Shown here: piece after piece, positions 1-8,744 of the stretch
Layout: the number at the start of each line of letters is the position of its first letter
Numbering within the stretch: the stretch's first letter is position 1
The notes under the pieces: generated by a model
Told to the model about the DNA's origin: nothing
Seen by the model: only the letters and a program-made list of their open reading frames with translations
Database searches by the model: none
Translations under genes and position numbers: made by a program
NCBI RefSeq assembly: GCF_002205845.1
Contig: NZ_NISI01000008.1
Location: forward strand, 1 to 49,252
Origin: Roseateles puraquae
GTDB lineage: Bacteria > Pseudomonadota > Gammaproteobacteria > Burkholderiales > Burkholderiaceae_C
Length of the DNA stretch: 49,252 bases
Reading direction: 5' to 3'

Positions 1-430
1 GCTGTTCATCCGTTCTCCTGTTTGGGTTGCGGGAGGTCTCGACAACCCCAGCTTCCCAAATCAGGGACGGATGAACAACCTATCGGAACGTCACAACTAG
101 CTGCTCGTGATCTGGCGGAACGAATGCTTTACATGCGCAATTCAGGTGTTCGTGAGCAGGCCTTTCAGTTGCAGCTGGCTAGATGTTTCGGCAACGCGAA
201 CACCCTCAGCGGGGCGGCTGCGTCATGCCGATCAGAGTCATTCGCGTTCCATCGTCTGGACGACAGCAGCTACGGACATGCGAGAGGCCGGCTCCTGATT
301 ACCGAATCACGACATGGCGGGGCTGGATGGGCTATCGCGGCGGGTAGCAGCGCCCGATGGACCTCAGCCTGCCGCATGACGAGCTAATCGGACCTTCGGA
401 TGCATAACTTTGCCTGCTAGGCCCAGAAAG
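1..430. other. Unassigned flank with nested inverted repeats
   Basis: I recognise no gene here. Open frames exist, the longest running from 22 to 387, but the translation matches no family I know and lacks the GC-rich third-position pattern of the neighbours. Positions 3-13 (TGTTCATCCGT) and 67-77 form a perfect 11-bp inverted repeat. Inside it, TTTGGG (21-26) faces CCCAAA (55-60), and GGGTTG (24-29) faces CAACCC (43-48). The stretch looks less GC-rich than the rest of the window and lies beyond the 3' end of a tRNA gene, a common integration position. It may be the worn edge of an integrated element, but no integrase, attachment duplicate or transposase is visible. Confidence 0.4.
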
Positions 431-459
431 CATAAAGCTGCCGATTTGGCAGCTTTATG
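431..459 (-). terminator. Terminator downstream of tRNA-Ala
   Basis: A perfect 12-bp stem (CATAAAGCTGCC at 431-442, complement at 448-459) closes a 5-nt loop. On the minus strand the inner stem is followed by a T-rich stretch, and it lies about 40 nt past the 3' end of tRNA-Ala. This fits a rho-independent terminator for that transcript. The symmetric A/T flanks could let it work in both directions. Confidence 0.75.
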
Positions 460-499
460 GGTCCAGGCGCATAAGTCCTTGATTTGCAAGGGAAAAATG

Positions 500-575
<76 letters not shown>

Positions 576-587
576 AACGCAACCGAA

Positions 588-593
588 AGTATA
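588..593 (-). promoter_or_regulatory. -10 box of tRNA-Ala promoter
   Basis: TATACT on the minus strand lies 12 nt before the mature 5' end of tRNA-Ala. It is a near-consensus sigma-70 -10 hexamer. The -35 region 17 nt further upstream is poor, so the assignment rests on the -10 box and position. Confidence 0.5.
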
Positions 594-625
594 GCCCGGG
601 TTCGGCGCTGCTATCGTCGCGGGCC

Positions 626-1516
626 ATGACGCCTCGCAAGCCTGCCGACTGGTTCGATGCCGAGTACAACAACCGCGCCCGGGTGCCGGACAGCGCGCAG
701 CTGCTGGCGCGCTGGGCCGAGGCTTCGGCGCTGGTGAGGGCGCGAGCGCATTGCGAGCTGGACCTGCGTTACGGGCCGGATGCCCAGCAAACCTTGGACG
801 TGTTTGCGCCCGACCCCGCCTTCGCGGGCGGCTTTGCTCCGGTGCTGGTGCTGATCCACGGCGGCTACTGGCGGTCGCTGGACAAGTCGGACTACTCCTT
901 CCTCGCGGCCAGCTTCACCGACGAAGGGGCGCTGGTGGTGGTGCCCAACTACGACCTGTGCCCGAACGTCAGCCTCGAGCGCATCGCGATGCAGCTCACG
1001 GAGGCGGTGGCCTGGGTCTGGCGGCATGCGGCCGAGCATGGCGGTGATCCGAGCCGCATTGCTCTTATCGGCCATTCCGCGGGCGGGCATCTGGCGGCCA
1101 TGCTCAGCTGCTGCGACTGGAAGCGCGTGGGGCGGGACCTGCCGCGGCGGCTGGTGAAGGGCGCGATGTCCGTCTCGGGCGTGCATGACCTGGCCCCGCT
1201 GCGCCGCACGACCTTCCTGCAGCAGGACCTGCGGCTGGATGCTGCAGGCGCCAGGCGACTGAGCCCGATCCACTTTCCGCCACCGGCTTCGCCGCAGACC
1301 CTGTTCGCGGTCGTGGGCGCCCAGGAGAGTGATGAGTTCCGCCGCCAGAACAGGCTCATCCGCGACGCCTGGGGGCCACGCGCGGTGCCGGTGTGCGAGG
1401 AACTGCCAGGTTGCAACCATTTCACGGTGATGCACGACCTGGCTGACCCGGAAGGCCGCTCCCACCAACTGGCGCGTCAGCTGCTGGGCTTGCGTTGGTA
1501 CAGCGGCTTGCTGTGA
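626..1516 (+). CDS. Alpha/beta hydrolase, arylformamidase-like
   Basis: A 296-residue serine hydrolase of the alpha/beta fold. HGGYW (about 78-82) is the oxyanion-hole motif of the hormone-sensitive-lipase/arylformamidase branch, GHSAGG (149-154) is the nucleophile elbow with Ser151, and His265 in NHFTV is the likely catalytic histidine. The N-terminal segment with EYNNRARVPD is typical of proteins related to kynurenine formamidase (KynB-like esterases). No tryptophan-degradation gene lies nearby, so the natural substrate is unknown. The ATG at 626 was chosen because the upstream in-frame codons run through the tRNA-Ala gene and its promoter. Confidence 0.85.
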   Translation: MTPRKPADWFDAEYNNRARVPDSAQLLARWAEASALVRARAHCELDLRYGPDAQQTLDVFAPDPAFAGGFAPVLVLIHGGYWRSLDKSDYSFLAASFTDEGALVVVPNYDLCPNVSLERIAMQLTEAVAWVWRHAAEHGGDPSRIALIGHSAGGHLAAMLSCCDWKRVGRDLPRRLVKGAMSVSGVHDLAPLRRTTFLQQDLRLDAAGARRLSPIHFPPPASPQTLFAVVGAQESDEFRRQNRLIRDAWGPRAVPVCEELPGCNHFTVMHDLADPEGRSHQLARQLLGLRWYSGLL

Positions 1517-1530
1517 CCGCATGGGGGCGC

Positions 1531-1749
1531 TCAGCCGATGACGCCCGACAGGAAGAACTTGATCACGCCCTTGGCGGCAAAGCCCACCAGGCCGAAGCCC
1601 AGGCCCAGCAGCAGTACGAAGGTGCCGAACCGCCCAGCCTTGGACTCGCGCGCCAGCTGCAGGATGATGAACACCATGTACAGCATGAAGGCCGTGACCC
1701 CGAAGGTCAGGCCGAACTGCGCAATCTCGGCTTCGGTGTAGCCCCACAT
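1531..1749 (-). CDS. DUF2788 small membrane protein
   Basis: A 72-residue protein with two hydrophobic segments (about 10-32 and 42-68) separated by a short charged loop RESKAGR, so probably a two-helix inner-membrane hairpin. The sequence and size match the DUF2788 family known from Beta- and Gammaproteobacteria, which has no assigned function. It starts 11 nt after the DUF2189 gene and is probably cotranscribed with it. It is convergent with the hydrolase gene, with only 14 nt between the two stops. Confidence 0.8.
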   Translation of the reverse strand: MWGYTEAEIAQFGLTFGVTAFMLYMVFIILQLARESKAGRFGTFVLLLGLGFGLVGFAAKGVIKFFLSGVIG

Positions 1750-1760
1750 CGTGCTGGTCT

Positions 1761-2555
1761 CTAGTCGGGGCGGCGGATGACGAGGTCGAGGTAGGCATGC
1801 CAGCTGGCATGGCCGAGCCACGGCGCGATGACGATCAGGCCGACGAGGGCGGTGCCCATGCCCACGAGCGTCAGCGCCAGGATCAGCGCCGCCCACAGCG
1901 CCAGCGGTGCGGGGTGTTCCAGCACCACCTTCCAGCTCGTGAAGACGGCGCCCAGCACGCCGATCTTGCTCGGTGGCAGGTCGACCAGGGCTGGGATCGC
2001 CACCACGGTGGACGCGAACATCGGTGCCGCCAGCACCGCGCCGAGCATCAGCCAGGTCGAGAACAGGTGGGCATCGTCGGCCAGCACGACCTTGAGCAGG
2101 AAGTCTCGCGGCTGCTGGATGGGATCGGCGACGAAGCCGGTCACGAAGGCGGCCGAGCACAGCACCCAGCCCGTGCCAGCAAACGCCAGCAGGATGCCGA
2201 ACACGATGAGGCGGCCGTCATGCGGCCGCCAGGCCTCGCGCACGGTGCGCCAGCCTGGGCGGCCGCCACGGTCCAGTTCGCGGCTGATGGCATACAGGCC
2301 GGTAGCCAGGATCGGAGCGACGATCAGGAAGCCGGTGAAGGCGCCGGCCAGCAGCCAGAAGCGGTCATGCGCCAGCCACAACAGCAGCGCGCCGAACAGG
2401 CCCATGGCCAGCCCATGCGACAGCGACACCCCGGGTGCTCGCCACAGGTCGCGCCATCCGCGTGCCAGCCAGCCCAGGGGGCGCAGCACGGGGATCTGTC
2501 GGACACCGAAGGCCTGCGATTCCCGCAGGGCCTGCTCGCTGAAACGGTTGGGCAT
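1761..2555 (-). CDS. DUF2189 integral membrane protein
   Basis: A 264-residue protein with about six hydrophobic segments. It has the layout of the DUF2189 family: a short cytoplasmic N-terminus, then PVLRPLGWLARGWRDLWRAP leading into the first membrane helix. Its function is unknown, and such proteins often sit near respiratory or housekeeping genes. The start at 2555 (MPNRF) is preferred over 2606 because the extra 17 residues are Arg/Ala-rich and unlike the family. It lies 83 nt downstream of mnmH and just upstream of the DUF2788 gene. Confidence 0.8.
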   Translation of the reverse strand: MPNRFSEQALRESQAFGVRQIPVLRPLGWLARGWRDLWRAPGVSLSHGLAMGLFGALLLWLAHDRFWLLAGAFTGFLIVAPILATGLYAISRELDRGGRPGWRTVREAWRPHDGRLIVFGILLAFAGTGWVLCSAAFVTGFVADPIQQPRDFLLKVVLADDAHLFSTWLMLGAVLAAPMFASTVVAIPALVDLPPSKIGVLGAVFTSWKVVLEHPAPLALWAALILALTLVGMGTALVGLIVIAPWLGHASWHAYLDLVIRRPD

Positions 2556-2638
2556 GGCGCCCGCAGTGTCTCGGGCTCGCGCTGTGCGTGCCTTGATCCG
2601 GCGCAAGCCGCGGCGCGATGGCAGGGCCCAGCTGGCGA

Positions 2639-3691
2639 TCAGCCGGCGATCAGCTGGCGCGCGGCGGCTCTGAGTGTCTCGGGGTGGCCGTCGGCGAGCG
2701 TCAGGGGTGCCACGCCGGCCAATGCCGGGAAATGCCGGCGCAGCGAGCCTGCATAGCCCGGGTCATAGTGCTCGCGCATCAGCGCGCCGAACACGGCCGG
2801 CCACGCGCCGCTGCGCGCCTGCGCTTGCCAGGCCGTCACGCGGGCGCGGCCGCGCAGCTCCACCAAGCCGTCCAGCAGTTGGCAGAAGCCTTCGGGGTCG
2901 GCTGCGAAGTGGGCGTAGTCCTGCAGCAGCAGATCCACGCGGGCGGCCTCGGGCATGTCAATCCACACGGGGCGACCCCGGCGATGCAGCGCGGTCAGCA
3001 GCTCGGCCGGCAGCGCAATGCGGCCGATCTTGCGGCTCTCGCTTTCCACGAACACCGGGCGCGTCGGGTCAAGCTCATGCAACCGGGCCCACAGCGCGGA
3101 GTCGAACCCCTTCTGTGTCGGCTGGCCACGGTCGGGCAGGGCACCGAGCACCGAACCGCGGTGCGCCGCCAGACCTTCGAGGTCGAGCACCTGGGCGCCT
3201 TCGTCGGCCAGTGCCTGCAGCAGGCGGGTCTTGCCGCAGCCGGTCAGCCCGCACAGCACGCGGTAGTCGAAGCGCTCGGGCCAGCGGGTGAGGTCGTCCC
3301 GCACCTGCGCGCGGTAGGCCTTGTAGCCGCCCACCAGCTGGCGCGACCGAAAGCCGATCTGGCCCAGGAACCAGTGCAGCGACAGCGAGCGTTGCCCGCC
3401 ACGCCAGCAGTACACCAGCGGCCGCCAGGTCTTGGGCCGGCCGCCGGTGCGCTCATCCAGCAATCGGGCCACGTTGCGCGCCACCAGGGTGGCGCCCAGG
3501 CGGCGGGCTTCCAGCGGGTCTTGCTTGTAGAGCGTGCCGACGATGCGGCGCTCTTCGTCGTCGAGCACGGGCCAGTTCTCGGCACCGGGGATGTGGTCTT
3601 CCGCGAATTCACCGGGCGAGCGCACATCCAGGATGGCGTCGAACTGGCCCAGCTGCGCCAGCGCCTCTTCGACGGCGATGGTGTAGCTCAT
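2639..3691 (-). CDS. mnmH: tRNA 2-selenouridine synthase
   Basis: A 350-residue protein with the MnmH/SelU architecture. An N-terminal rhodanese domain (about 1-125) carries the catalytic Cys95 in CWRGG, followed by a P-loop domain with GLTGCGKT (148-155). The enzyme converts 2-thiouridine at wobble position 34 of tRNA(Lys/Glu/Gln) first to a geranylated form and then to 2-selenouridine, using selenophosphate. That implies a selD gene elsewhere. Its ATG overlaps the glnD stop by 4 nt, suggesting translational coupling. All key residues are present and the length is normal. Confidence 0.95.
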   Translation of the reverse strand: MSYTIAVEEALAQLGQFDAILDVRSPGEFAEDHIPGAENWPVLDDEERRIVGTLYKQDPLEARRLGATLVARNVARLLDERTGGRPKTWRPLVYCWRGGQRSLSLHWFLGQIGFRSRQLVGGYKAYRAQVRDDLTRWPERFDYRVLCGLTGCGKTRLLQALADEGAQVLDLEGLAAHRGSVLGALPDRGQPTQKGFDSALWARLHELDPTRPVFVESESRKIGRIALPAELLTALHRRGRPVWIDMPEAARVDLLLQDYAHFAADPEGFCQLLDGLVELRGRARVTAWQAQARSGAWPAVFGALMREHYDPGYAGSLRRHFPALAGVAPLTLADGHPETLRAAARQLIAG

Positions 3692-6276
3692 GCGGGCAGC
3701 GAGACGGCGTCAAGCAGCTCGCTCTCGATCTGCAGTTGCGCCTTGTTCTGCTGCAGCGCCGGGCCGTCGAGCAGGAAGGTGTCTTCCACGCGCTCACCCA
3801 GGGTCGAGATCTTGGCGAGCTGCAGGTTGATGCCGTGGCGCGCCAGCACGCGGGCGATGGCGTAGAGCAGGCCGGCGCGGTCGCTGGTGGAGATGGTCAG
3901 CAGCCAGGCGGTGGCGCGCTCGTCGGGGCGCAGCGAGATGCGGGGCGTGTACGGGAAGCTCTTGACCCGGCGCGACAGCCGCCCGCGACGCGGCTCGGGC
4001 AGGGGGCCGCCGGCCTTCAGCGCGGCACTCAGCTTCTGCTCCACCAGCGGCACGAGGTCACGGTGGTGAACGTCGGCCTCGGGGCGGATGACCTGGAACG
4101 TGTCCAGCGCATAGCCGTTGCGGGTGGTGTGCACCTTGGCGTCCAGGATGCTGAAGCCCGCGCCGTCGAAATAGCCGCAGATGCGGGCGAAGAGGTCGGG
4201 CTGGTCGGGCGCATAGACCAGCACCTGCAGTCCTTCGCCGATGGGCGAGGGGCGGGCGCGGACGACGGGCTCCTGGGTGTCCACATGCCGCCACAGCGAG
4301 CGCGCATGCCAGGCCAGCTCGGCGCCGTCGTGCCGGGCGAAGTAGCTGACGGCCAGCCGGTTCCACAGCGGCTCCTCGGTGCCGGGCAGCTGCGAGTGCA
4401 GTGCCAGGTCTTGCCGCGCTTCGGCCTTGCGGGCCTCGATTTCGGCATCGAGGTTGATCTTGGCGCCGCCCAGCGCCCGCAGGGTGATGCGGTAGAGGTC
4501 TTCCAGCAGCTTGCCCTTCCAGGCATTCCAGACCTTGGGACTGGTGCCGCGGATGTCGGCCACGGTCAGCAGGTAGAGCGCAGTCAGGTGGCGCACGTCG
4601 CCCACCTTGGCTGCAAAGGCAGCGATGACGTCCGGGTCGGAGAGGTCGGCCTTCTGCGCCACGCGCGACATCGTCAGGTGGTGTTCCACCAGGAAGATGC
4701 ACATGGCGGTGTCTTCGACATTCAGCCCGTGCTGGCGGCAGAAACGCTTGACCTCGACGGCGCCCAGCTCGGAGTGGTCGCCGCCGCGGCCCTTGGCCAC
4801 GTCGTGGAAGAGGGCGGCGATGTAGAGCAGCTCGGGCTTGTCCCACTGCGCGGCCAGTTGCGAGCAGAACGGGTACTCGTGGGCATGCTCAGGCACGAAG
4901 AAGCGCCGCACATTGCGCAGCACCATCAGGATGTGCTGGTCCACGGTGTAGACGTGGAACAGGTCGTGCTGCATCTGCCCCACGATCGCGCGGAACACCC
5001 ACAGATAGCGGCCCAGCACCGAGGTCTGGTTCATCAGCCGGAAGGAATGCGTCTGGCCCTCGTGGTGGCGCAGCATTTCCATGAAGGTGGCGCGGTTGAC
5101 CGGGTCGCGGCGCCAGGCGGCATCCATCAGGCCGCGGGCGTTGTAGAGCGCGCGCAGCGTGCGGGCGGACAGGCCCTTGATGCCGCGCGTCTGCTGGTAG
5201 ACCAGGAAGGTGCGCAGGATGGCGTGGGGGTCGCGCTGGTAGAGGTCGTCGCTGGCGACCTCCAGCATCCGGCCGCGGTCCAGGAAGTCGGTCTGGCCTT
5301 CAAGCGGGCGCACCAGGTTCTGCTGCTGGCCGGCGATCTGCTCTTCCAGGTTCAGCAGCAGGATCTGGTGCAGCTGCGTGACGGCCTTGGCGGCCCAGTA
5401 GTAGCGCCGCATCAGTACTTCTGACGCGCGCTGGGCCCCCGTGCCTTCGAAGCCGAAACTCTGGGCCACGGCGGTCTGCAGGTCGAACACCAGCCGGTCT
5501 TCGCGCCGGCCGGCCACGGCATGCAGGCGCGCGCGGATGAGCTTGAGCTGGCCCTCGTTGCGCTGCAGCTGGCGGCTCTCGAACGGCGTGATCAGGCCGC
5601 GTGCGCTCAGCGCCTTCCAGGTCTTGCCCAGGCCCGCGGCCCGGGCGATCCACATCAGCATCTGCAGGTCGCGCAGGCCGCCAGGGCTTTCCTTGCAGTT
5701 GGGCTCCAGCGCGTAGGGCGTGTCGTCGAACTTGGTGTGGCGCTGCAGGCTCTCCAGCGTCTTGGCGCGGAAGAAGGCCTTGGGGTCCATGGCCTGCATG
5801 AAGCGGCGCGACATCGCGCGGAACAGCTTGCCGTCGCCCGCGAGCGGCCTGGCCTCGAGCAGCGCGGTCTGGATGGTGACGTCGGCCTGGGATTCGCTCA
5901 GGCATTCGTCGACCGTGCGCACCGAGGAGCCGATTTCCAGCCCGACGTCCCAGCACGAGGTGATGAAGTGCTCGATGGCAGCCTTGGCCGGGCCGGGCTG
6001 GTAGGCCTCGACGCCCTCGGGCAGCAGCACCAGCACGTCCACGTCGGAATGCGGGAAGAGCTCTCCGCGGCCGTAGCCGCCCACCGCTGCGAGGCAGCTG
6101 CCTTCGGGCATGCCGGCAGCCAGCCACAGGCCGCGCAGGGTGTCGTCCACATGCCGGGCCAGACGGCGCAGCAAGGATTGCGCACTGGCCTGCGTGGGGC
6201 GCGCCGCGAGAAAGGCGTCGATCAGGCTCTGCTTGCCCGCCTTGAACTGCTGGCGGCGCTCTGCAACCGTGGCCAC
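3688..6276 (-). CDS. glnD: Bifunctional PII uridylyltransferase/UR enzyme
   Basis: An 862-residue GlnD, which senses glutamine and adds UMP to PII signalling proteins or removes it, controlling glutamine synthetase and nitrogen-responsive transcription. The N-terminal nucleotidyltransferase motif is at 66-80 (GGYGRGELFPHSDVD, with Asp78 and Asp80). The HD hydrolase domain is in the middle (HDVAKGRGGDHSELG), and two ACT glutamine-sensing domains are at the C-terminus. The domain order and length are those of the family. It starts 4 nt after map and overlaps mnmH by 4 nt. Linkage to map is common in proteobacteria. Confidence 0.97.
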   Translation of the reverse strand: MATVAERRQQFKAGKQSLIDAFLAARPTQASAQSLLRRLARHVDDTLRGLWLAAGMPEGSCLAAVGGYGRGELFPHSDVDVLVLLPEGVEAYQPGPAKAAIEHFITSCWDVGLEIGSSVRTVDECLSESQADVTIQTALLEARPLAGDGKLFRAMSRRFMQAMDPKAFFRAKTLESLQRHTKFDDTPYALEPNCKESPGGLRDLQMLMWIARAAGLGKTWKALSARGLITPFESRQLQRNEGQLKLIRARLHAVAGRREDRLVFDLQTAVAQSFGFEGTGAQRASEVLMRRYYWAAKAVTQLHQILLLNLEEQIAGQQQNLVRPLEGQTDFLDRGRMLEVASDDLYQRDPHAILRTFLVYQQTRGIKGLSARTLRALYNARGLMDAAWRRDPVNRATFMEMLRHHEGQTHSFRLMNQTSVLGRYLWVFRAIVGQMQHDLFHVYTVDQHILMVLRNVRRFFVPEHAHEYPFCSQLAAQWDKPELLYIAALFHDVAKGRGGDHSELGAVEVKRFCRQHGLNVEDTAMCIFLVEHHLTMSRVAQKADLSDPDVIAAFAAKVGDVRHLTALYLLTVADIRGTSPKVWNAWKGKLLEDLYRITLRALGGAKINLDAEIEARKAEARQDLALHSQLPGTEEPLWNRLAVSYFARHDGAELAWHARSLWRHVDTQEPVVRARPSPIGEGLQVLVYAPDQPDLFARICGYFDGAGFSILDAKVHTTRNGYALDTFQVIRPEADVHHRDLVPLVEQKLSAALKAGGPLPEPRRGRLSRRVKSFPYTPRISLRPDERATAWLLTISTSDRAGLLYAIARVLARHGINLQLAKISTLGERVEDTFLLDGPALQQNKAQLQIESELLDAVSLPA

Positions 6277-6280
6277 GGCG

Positions 6281-7102
6281 TCAGGCGGTGGCCGTGGCGG
6301 CCTGGGTGATGAAGGCTGGCGGCGGCGGGCTGCCGGCCGACAGGGTCATGATCTCGTAGCCGGTGTCGGTCACAAGGATGGTGTGCTCCCATTGGGCAGA
6401 GAGCGACCGGTCCTTGGTGACGATGGTCCAGCCGTCGCCGAGTTCCTTCACCTCGCGGCGGCCGGCGTTGATCATGGGCTCGATGGTGAACATCATGCCC
6501 GGCACGAGTTCGTCCAGCGTGCCGGGGCGGCCGTAGTGCAGCACCTGCGGCTCCTCGTGGAAGACGCGGCCGATGCCGTGGCCACAGTACTCGCGCACGA
6601 TGGAGAAACCGGCGTTCTCGGCAAAGGTCTGGATGGCGTGGCCGATGTCGCCCAGGCGCGCACCCGGCTTGACCTTGGCGATGCCCTTCCACATGGCCTC
6701 GTAGGTGAAGGCGCACAGCCGCTTGGCTGCAATCGAGCCGTCACCCACCACGAACATGCGGCTGGTGTCGCCATGCCAGCCGTCCTTGATGACGGTGACG
6801 TCGATGTTGACGATGTCGCCGTTCTTCAGCGGCTTGTCGTTCGGGATGCCGTGGCAGACCTGCTGGTTGACCGAGGTGCAGATCGACTTGGGGTAGGGGA
6901 TGTAACCCGGCGGGCAATAGTTCAGCGGCGCGGGAACGGCCTGCTGGACGTTGACGATGTAGTCATGCGCGAGCTTGTCCAGCTCGTTGGTCGTGACGCC
7001 CGGCTTCACATGGGGCGTGAGCATGTCGAGCACTTCGGACGCCAGGCGCCCGGCGATGCGCATGCCTTCGATGTCGGCAGCGGTCTTGATCGTGATGGCC
7101 AT
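6281..7102 (-). CDS. map: Type I methionine aminopeptidase
   Basis: A 273-residue cytosolic enzyme that removes the initiator Met from nascent proteins. The five metal ligands are visible as Asp101, Asp112, His175, Glu208 and Glu239, with the substrate-contacting His84 in VCHGIPN. A Pro-rich tail after about residue 255 is longer than in the E. coli enzyme and probably disordered. It lies between uppP (12-nt gap) and glnD (4-nt gap), so these genes look cotranscribed. Confidence 0.96.
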   Translation of the reverse strand: MAITIKTAADIEGMRIAGRLASEVLDMLTPHVKPGVTTNELDKLAHDYIVNVQQAVPAPLNYCPPGYIPYPKSICTSVNQQVCHGIPNDKPLKNGDIVNIDVTVIKDGWHGDTSRMFVVGDGSIAAKRLCAFTYEAMWKGIAKVKPGARLGDIGHAIQTFAENAGFSIVREYCGHGIGRVFHEEPQVLHYGRPGTLDELVPGMMFTIEPMINAGRREVKELGDGWTIVTKDRSLSAQWEHTILVTDTGYEIMTLSAGSPPPPAFITQAATATA

Positions 7103-7114
7103 GGGGCCGGATTA

Positions 7115-7945
7115 TCAATCCGCCCAGATGACCGTACCCGTCCACCAGGTTGCCAGCACGATGATGCCGAAGGCGATGCGATACCAGGCGAAGGGCACGA
7201 AGGTGTGGCTGGACACGTAGCGCAGCAGCCAGCGCACACAGGCCCAGGCGGCCAGGAAGCTCACGACGAAGCCGACGGCGAACATCGGGAAGTCGGCCAT
7301 CGACAGCGCATGGCGCTCCTTCCAAAGGCTGTAGCCGCCGGCCGAGATCAGGGTCGGGATGGCCAGGAAGAAGGAGAAGTCCGTCGCGGCCTTGCGCGAC
7401 AGGCCCAGCAGCATGCCGCCGATGATGGTGGCGCCCGAGCGGCTGGTGCCGGGGATCATGCCCAGGCACTGCACCAGGCCGACCTTGAGCGCGTCCAGCG
7501 GCGTCATGTCGTCCACGGTCTGCACGCGGGCCACGGGCTGGGCGCGCTTCTCGGCCCAGAGGATGATGAGCGCGCCGACGATGAAGGCGCCTGCCACCAC
7601 GGGGGCATTGAACAGGTGGGCCTTGATGGCCTTGTAGACCGTCAGCCCCACCACGCCCGCCGGGATGAAGCCGATCGCGATGTTCAGCACGAAGCGCTGC
7701 TGCTTGGGGCTGCTGGTGATGCCGCCGAGGGCCTCGCGGATGCGTGCCCAGTAGACGATGAGCACGGCCAGGATGGCGCCGCTCTGGATGGCGATGTCGA
7801 AGACCTTGGACTTGGCGTCGGTCATGCCGAGCAGGCTGCCGGTCAGGATCAGGTGGCCGGTCGACGACACGGGCAGGAACTCGGTCAGCCCCTCGACGAC
7901 GCCCATGATGGCGGCCTTGATCAACAGCATGAAGTCCACGTGCAC
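7115..7945 (-). CDS. uppP: Undecaprenyl-diphosphatase
   Basis: A 276-residue integral membrane phosphatase of the BacA/UppP family. It dephosphorylates undecaprenyl pyrophosphate to recycle the lipid carrier for peptidoglycan and other envelope polymers. The two signature regions are present: [14 protein letters not shown] from residue 18 and PGTSRSG at 165-171 with the essential Arg169. About eight hydrophobic helices are visible. It is the first gene of the minus-strand series and is divergent from the TetR gene, with 114 nt between the starts. Confidence 0.95.
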   Translation of the reverse strand: MHVDFMLLIKAAIMGVVEGLTEFLPVSSTGHLILTGSLLGMTDAKSKVFDIAIQSGAILAVLIVYWARIREALGGITSSPKQQRFVLNIAIGFIPAGVVGLTVYKAIKAHLFNAPVVAGAFIVGALIILWAEKRAQPVARVQTVDDMTPLDALKVGLVQCLGMIPGTSRSGATIIGGMLLGLSRKAATDFSFFLAIPTLISAGGYSLWKERHALSMADFPMFAVGFVVSFLAAWACVRWLLRYVSSHTFVPFAWYRIAFGIIVLATWWTGTVIWAD

Positions 7946-8026
7946 AGCTCCGGGGCGAACAAAAGCCGCGCAGTGTAGCCACCGGGCCCGGCCCGAACTT
8001 GCCGCAGGCTGGCCCCGCGGGCTACA

Positions 8027-8048
8027 TTACTGACTCACCGGTCATTAA
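8027..8048. promoter_or_regulatory. Inverted-repeat operator before the TetR gene
   Basis: TTACTGAC and GTCATTAA form an 8-bp inverted repeat with one mismatch around a 6-nt centre, ending 12 nt before the TetR start codon. Size and form match operators of AcrR-like TetR regulators. It is therefore the probable autoregulatory site, possibly also acting on the divergent uppP. Confidence 0.6.
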
Positions 8049-8059
8049 CTCCGTCGCCT

Positions 8060-8701
8060 TTGTCCACCGCTCCCGTTCGCCAGCGCCGCAAGGATGCCCG
8101 CCCGCAGGAACTGCTGGACGCCGCCCTGGCGCTCTTCGTCGAGAAGGGTTTCGCCGCGACGCGCAGCGAGGAGATTGCGGCCCGGGCCGGTGTCGCCAAG
8201 GGCACGCTCTACCGCTACTACCCCAGCAAGGACGAGCTGTTCAAGGCGATGGTGCGCGAGAACCTCTCTGTGCACATCGCCGAATCGGCCGCCCAGGCGG
8301 CGCAATACGAGGGCGCCATTGCCGAACTGCTGACCCAGATGATGCGGGCCTGGTGGGCCAAGGTCGGCCATGGCAATGCCGGGGTGGTCTGCACGCTGAT
8401 GATGCTGGAGGCGCGACACTTTCCGGAGCTGGCGCGGTTCTATGTGGACGAGGTCATCACGCCGTCCAAGACGCTCATCGGTGGCCTGGTCGAGCGAGGC
8501 ATTCGCAGCGGCGAGTTCCGCCAGGTGCCGCTGGAGGCCACGGTCCACATGTTGATCGCACCCATGATGCACATGCTCCTGCATGACCATTCCTTTGGCG
8601 ACCTGGACGGCTGCGGCCAGACGATGAGCCCCGAAGACCTGCTGGACGCCCAGCTCGCCTTGCTGTTGCACGGCCTGCTCGCCGTGCCGCAGGGCACCTA
8701 G
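8060..8701 (+). CDS. TetR/AcrR family transcriptional regulator
   Basis: A 213-residue repressor-type protein. The N-terminal helix-turn-helix domain covers about residues 14-62, including EIAARAGVAKGTLYRYYPSKDEL, the TetR signature. The C-terminal ligand-binding domain is of the AcrR C-terminal type. The start is a TTG with no clear Shine-Dalgarno sequence; no ATG lies in frame close enough to keep the domain intact. It stands upstream of a methyltransferase-like gene and a TolC channel gene, which suggests control of export functions and of itself through the inverted repeat upstream. Confidence 0.88.
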   Translation: MSTAPVRQRRKDARPQELLDAALALFVEKGFAATRSEEIAARAGVAKGTLYRYYPSKDELFKAMVRENLSVHIAESAAQAAQYEGAIAELLTQMMRAWWAKVGHGNAGVVCTLMMLEARHFPELARFYVDEVITPSKTLIGGLVERGIRSGEFRQVPLEATVHMLIAPMMHMLLHDHSFGDLDGCGQTMSPEDLLDAQLALLLHGLLAVPQGT

Positions 8702-8744
8702 AATTTTGGTTTTCAGCCTGCCGTACCGTGCTCCGGAGAAATAG

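Noticed and set aside
22..387. 121-codon open frame in the left flank
   Set aside because: No ribosome site, no known family and no clear codon bias. It is kept only as part of the unassigned region.
1..499. Integron attC site or intact insertion sequence in the left flank
   Set aside because: The inverted repeats lack the GTTRRRY/RYYYAAC ends of attC, and no transposase or target duplication is visible.
3736..5424. 562-codon plus-strand open frame opposite glnD
   Set aside because: It is fully opposite a well-conserved glnD and has the low-complexity composition of a shadow frame.
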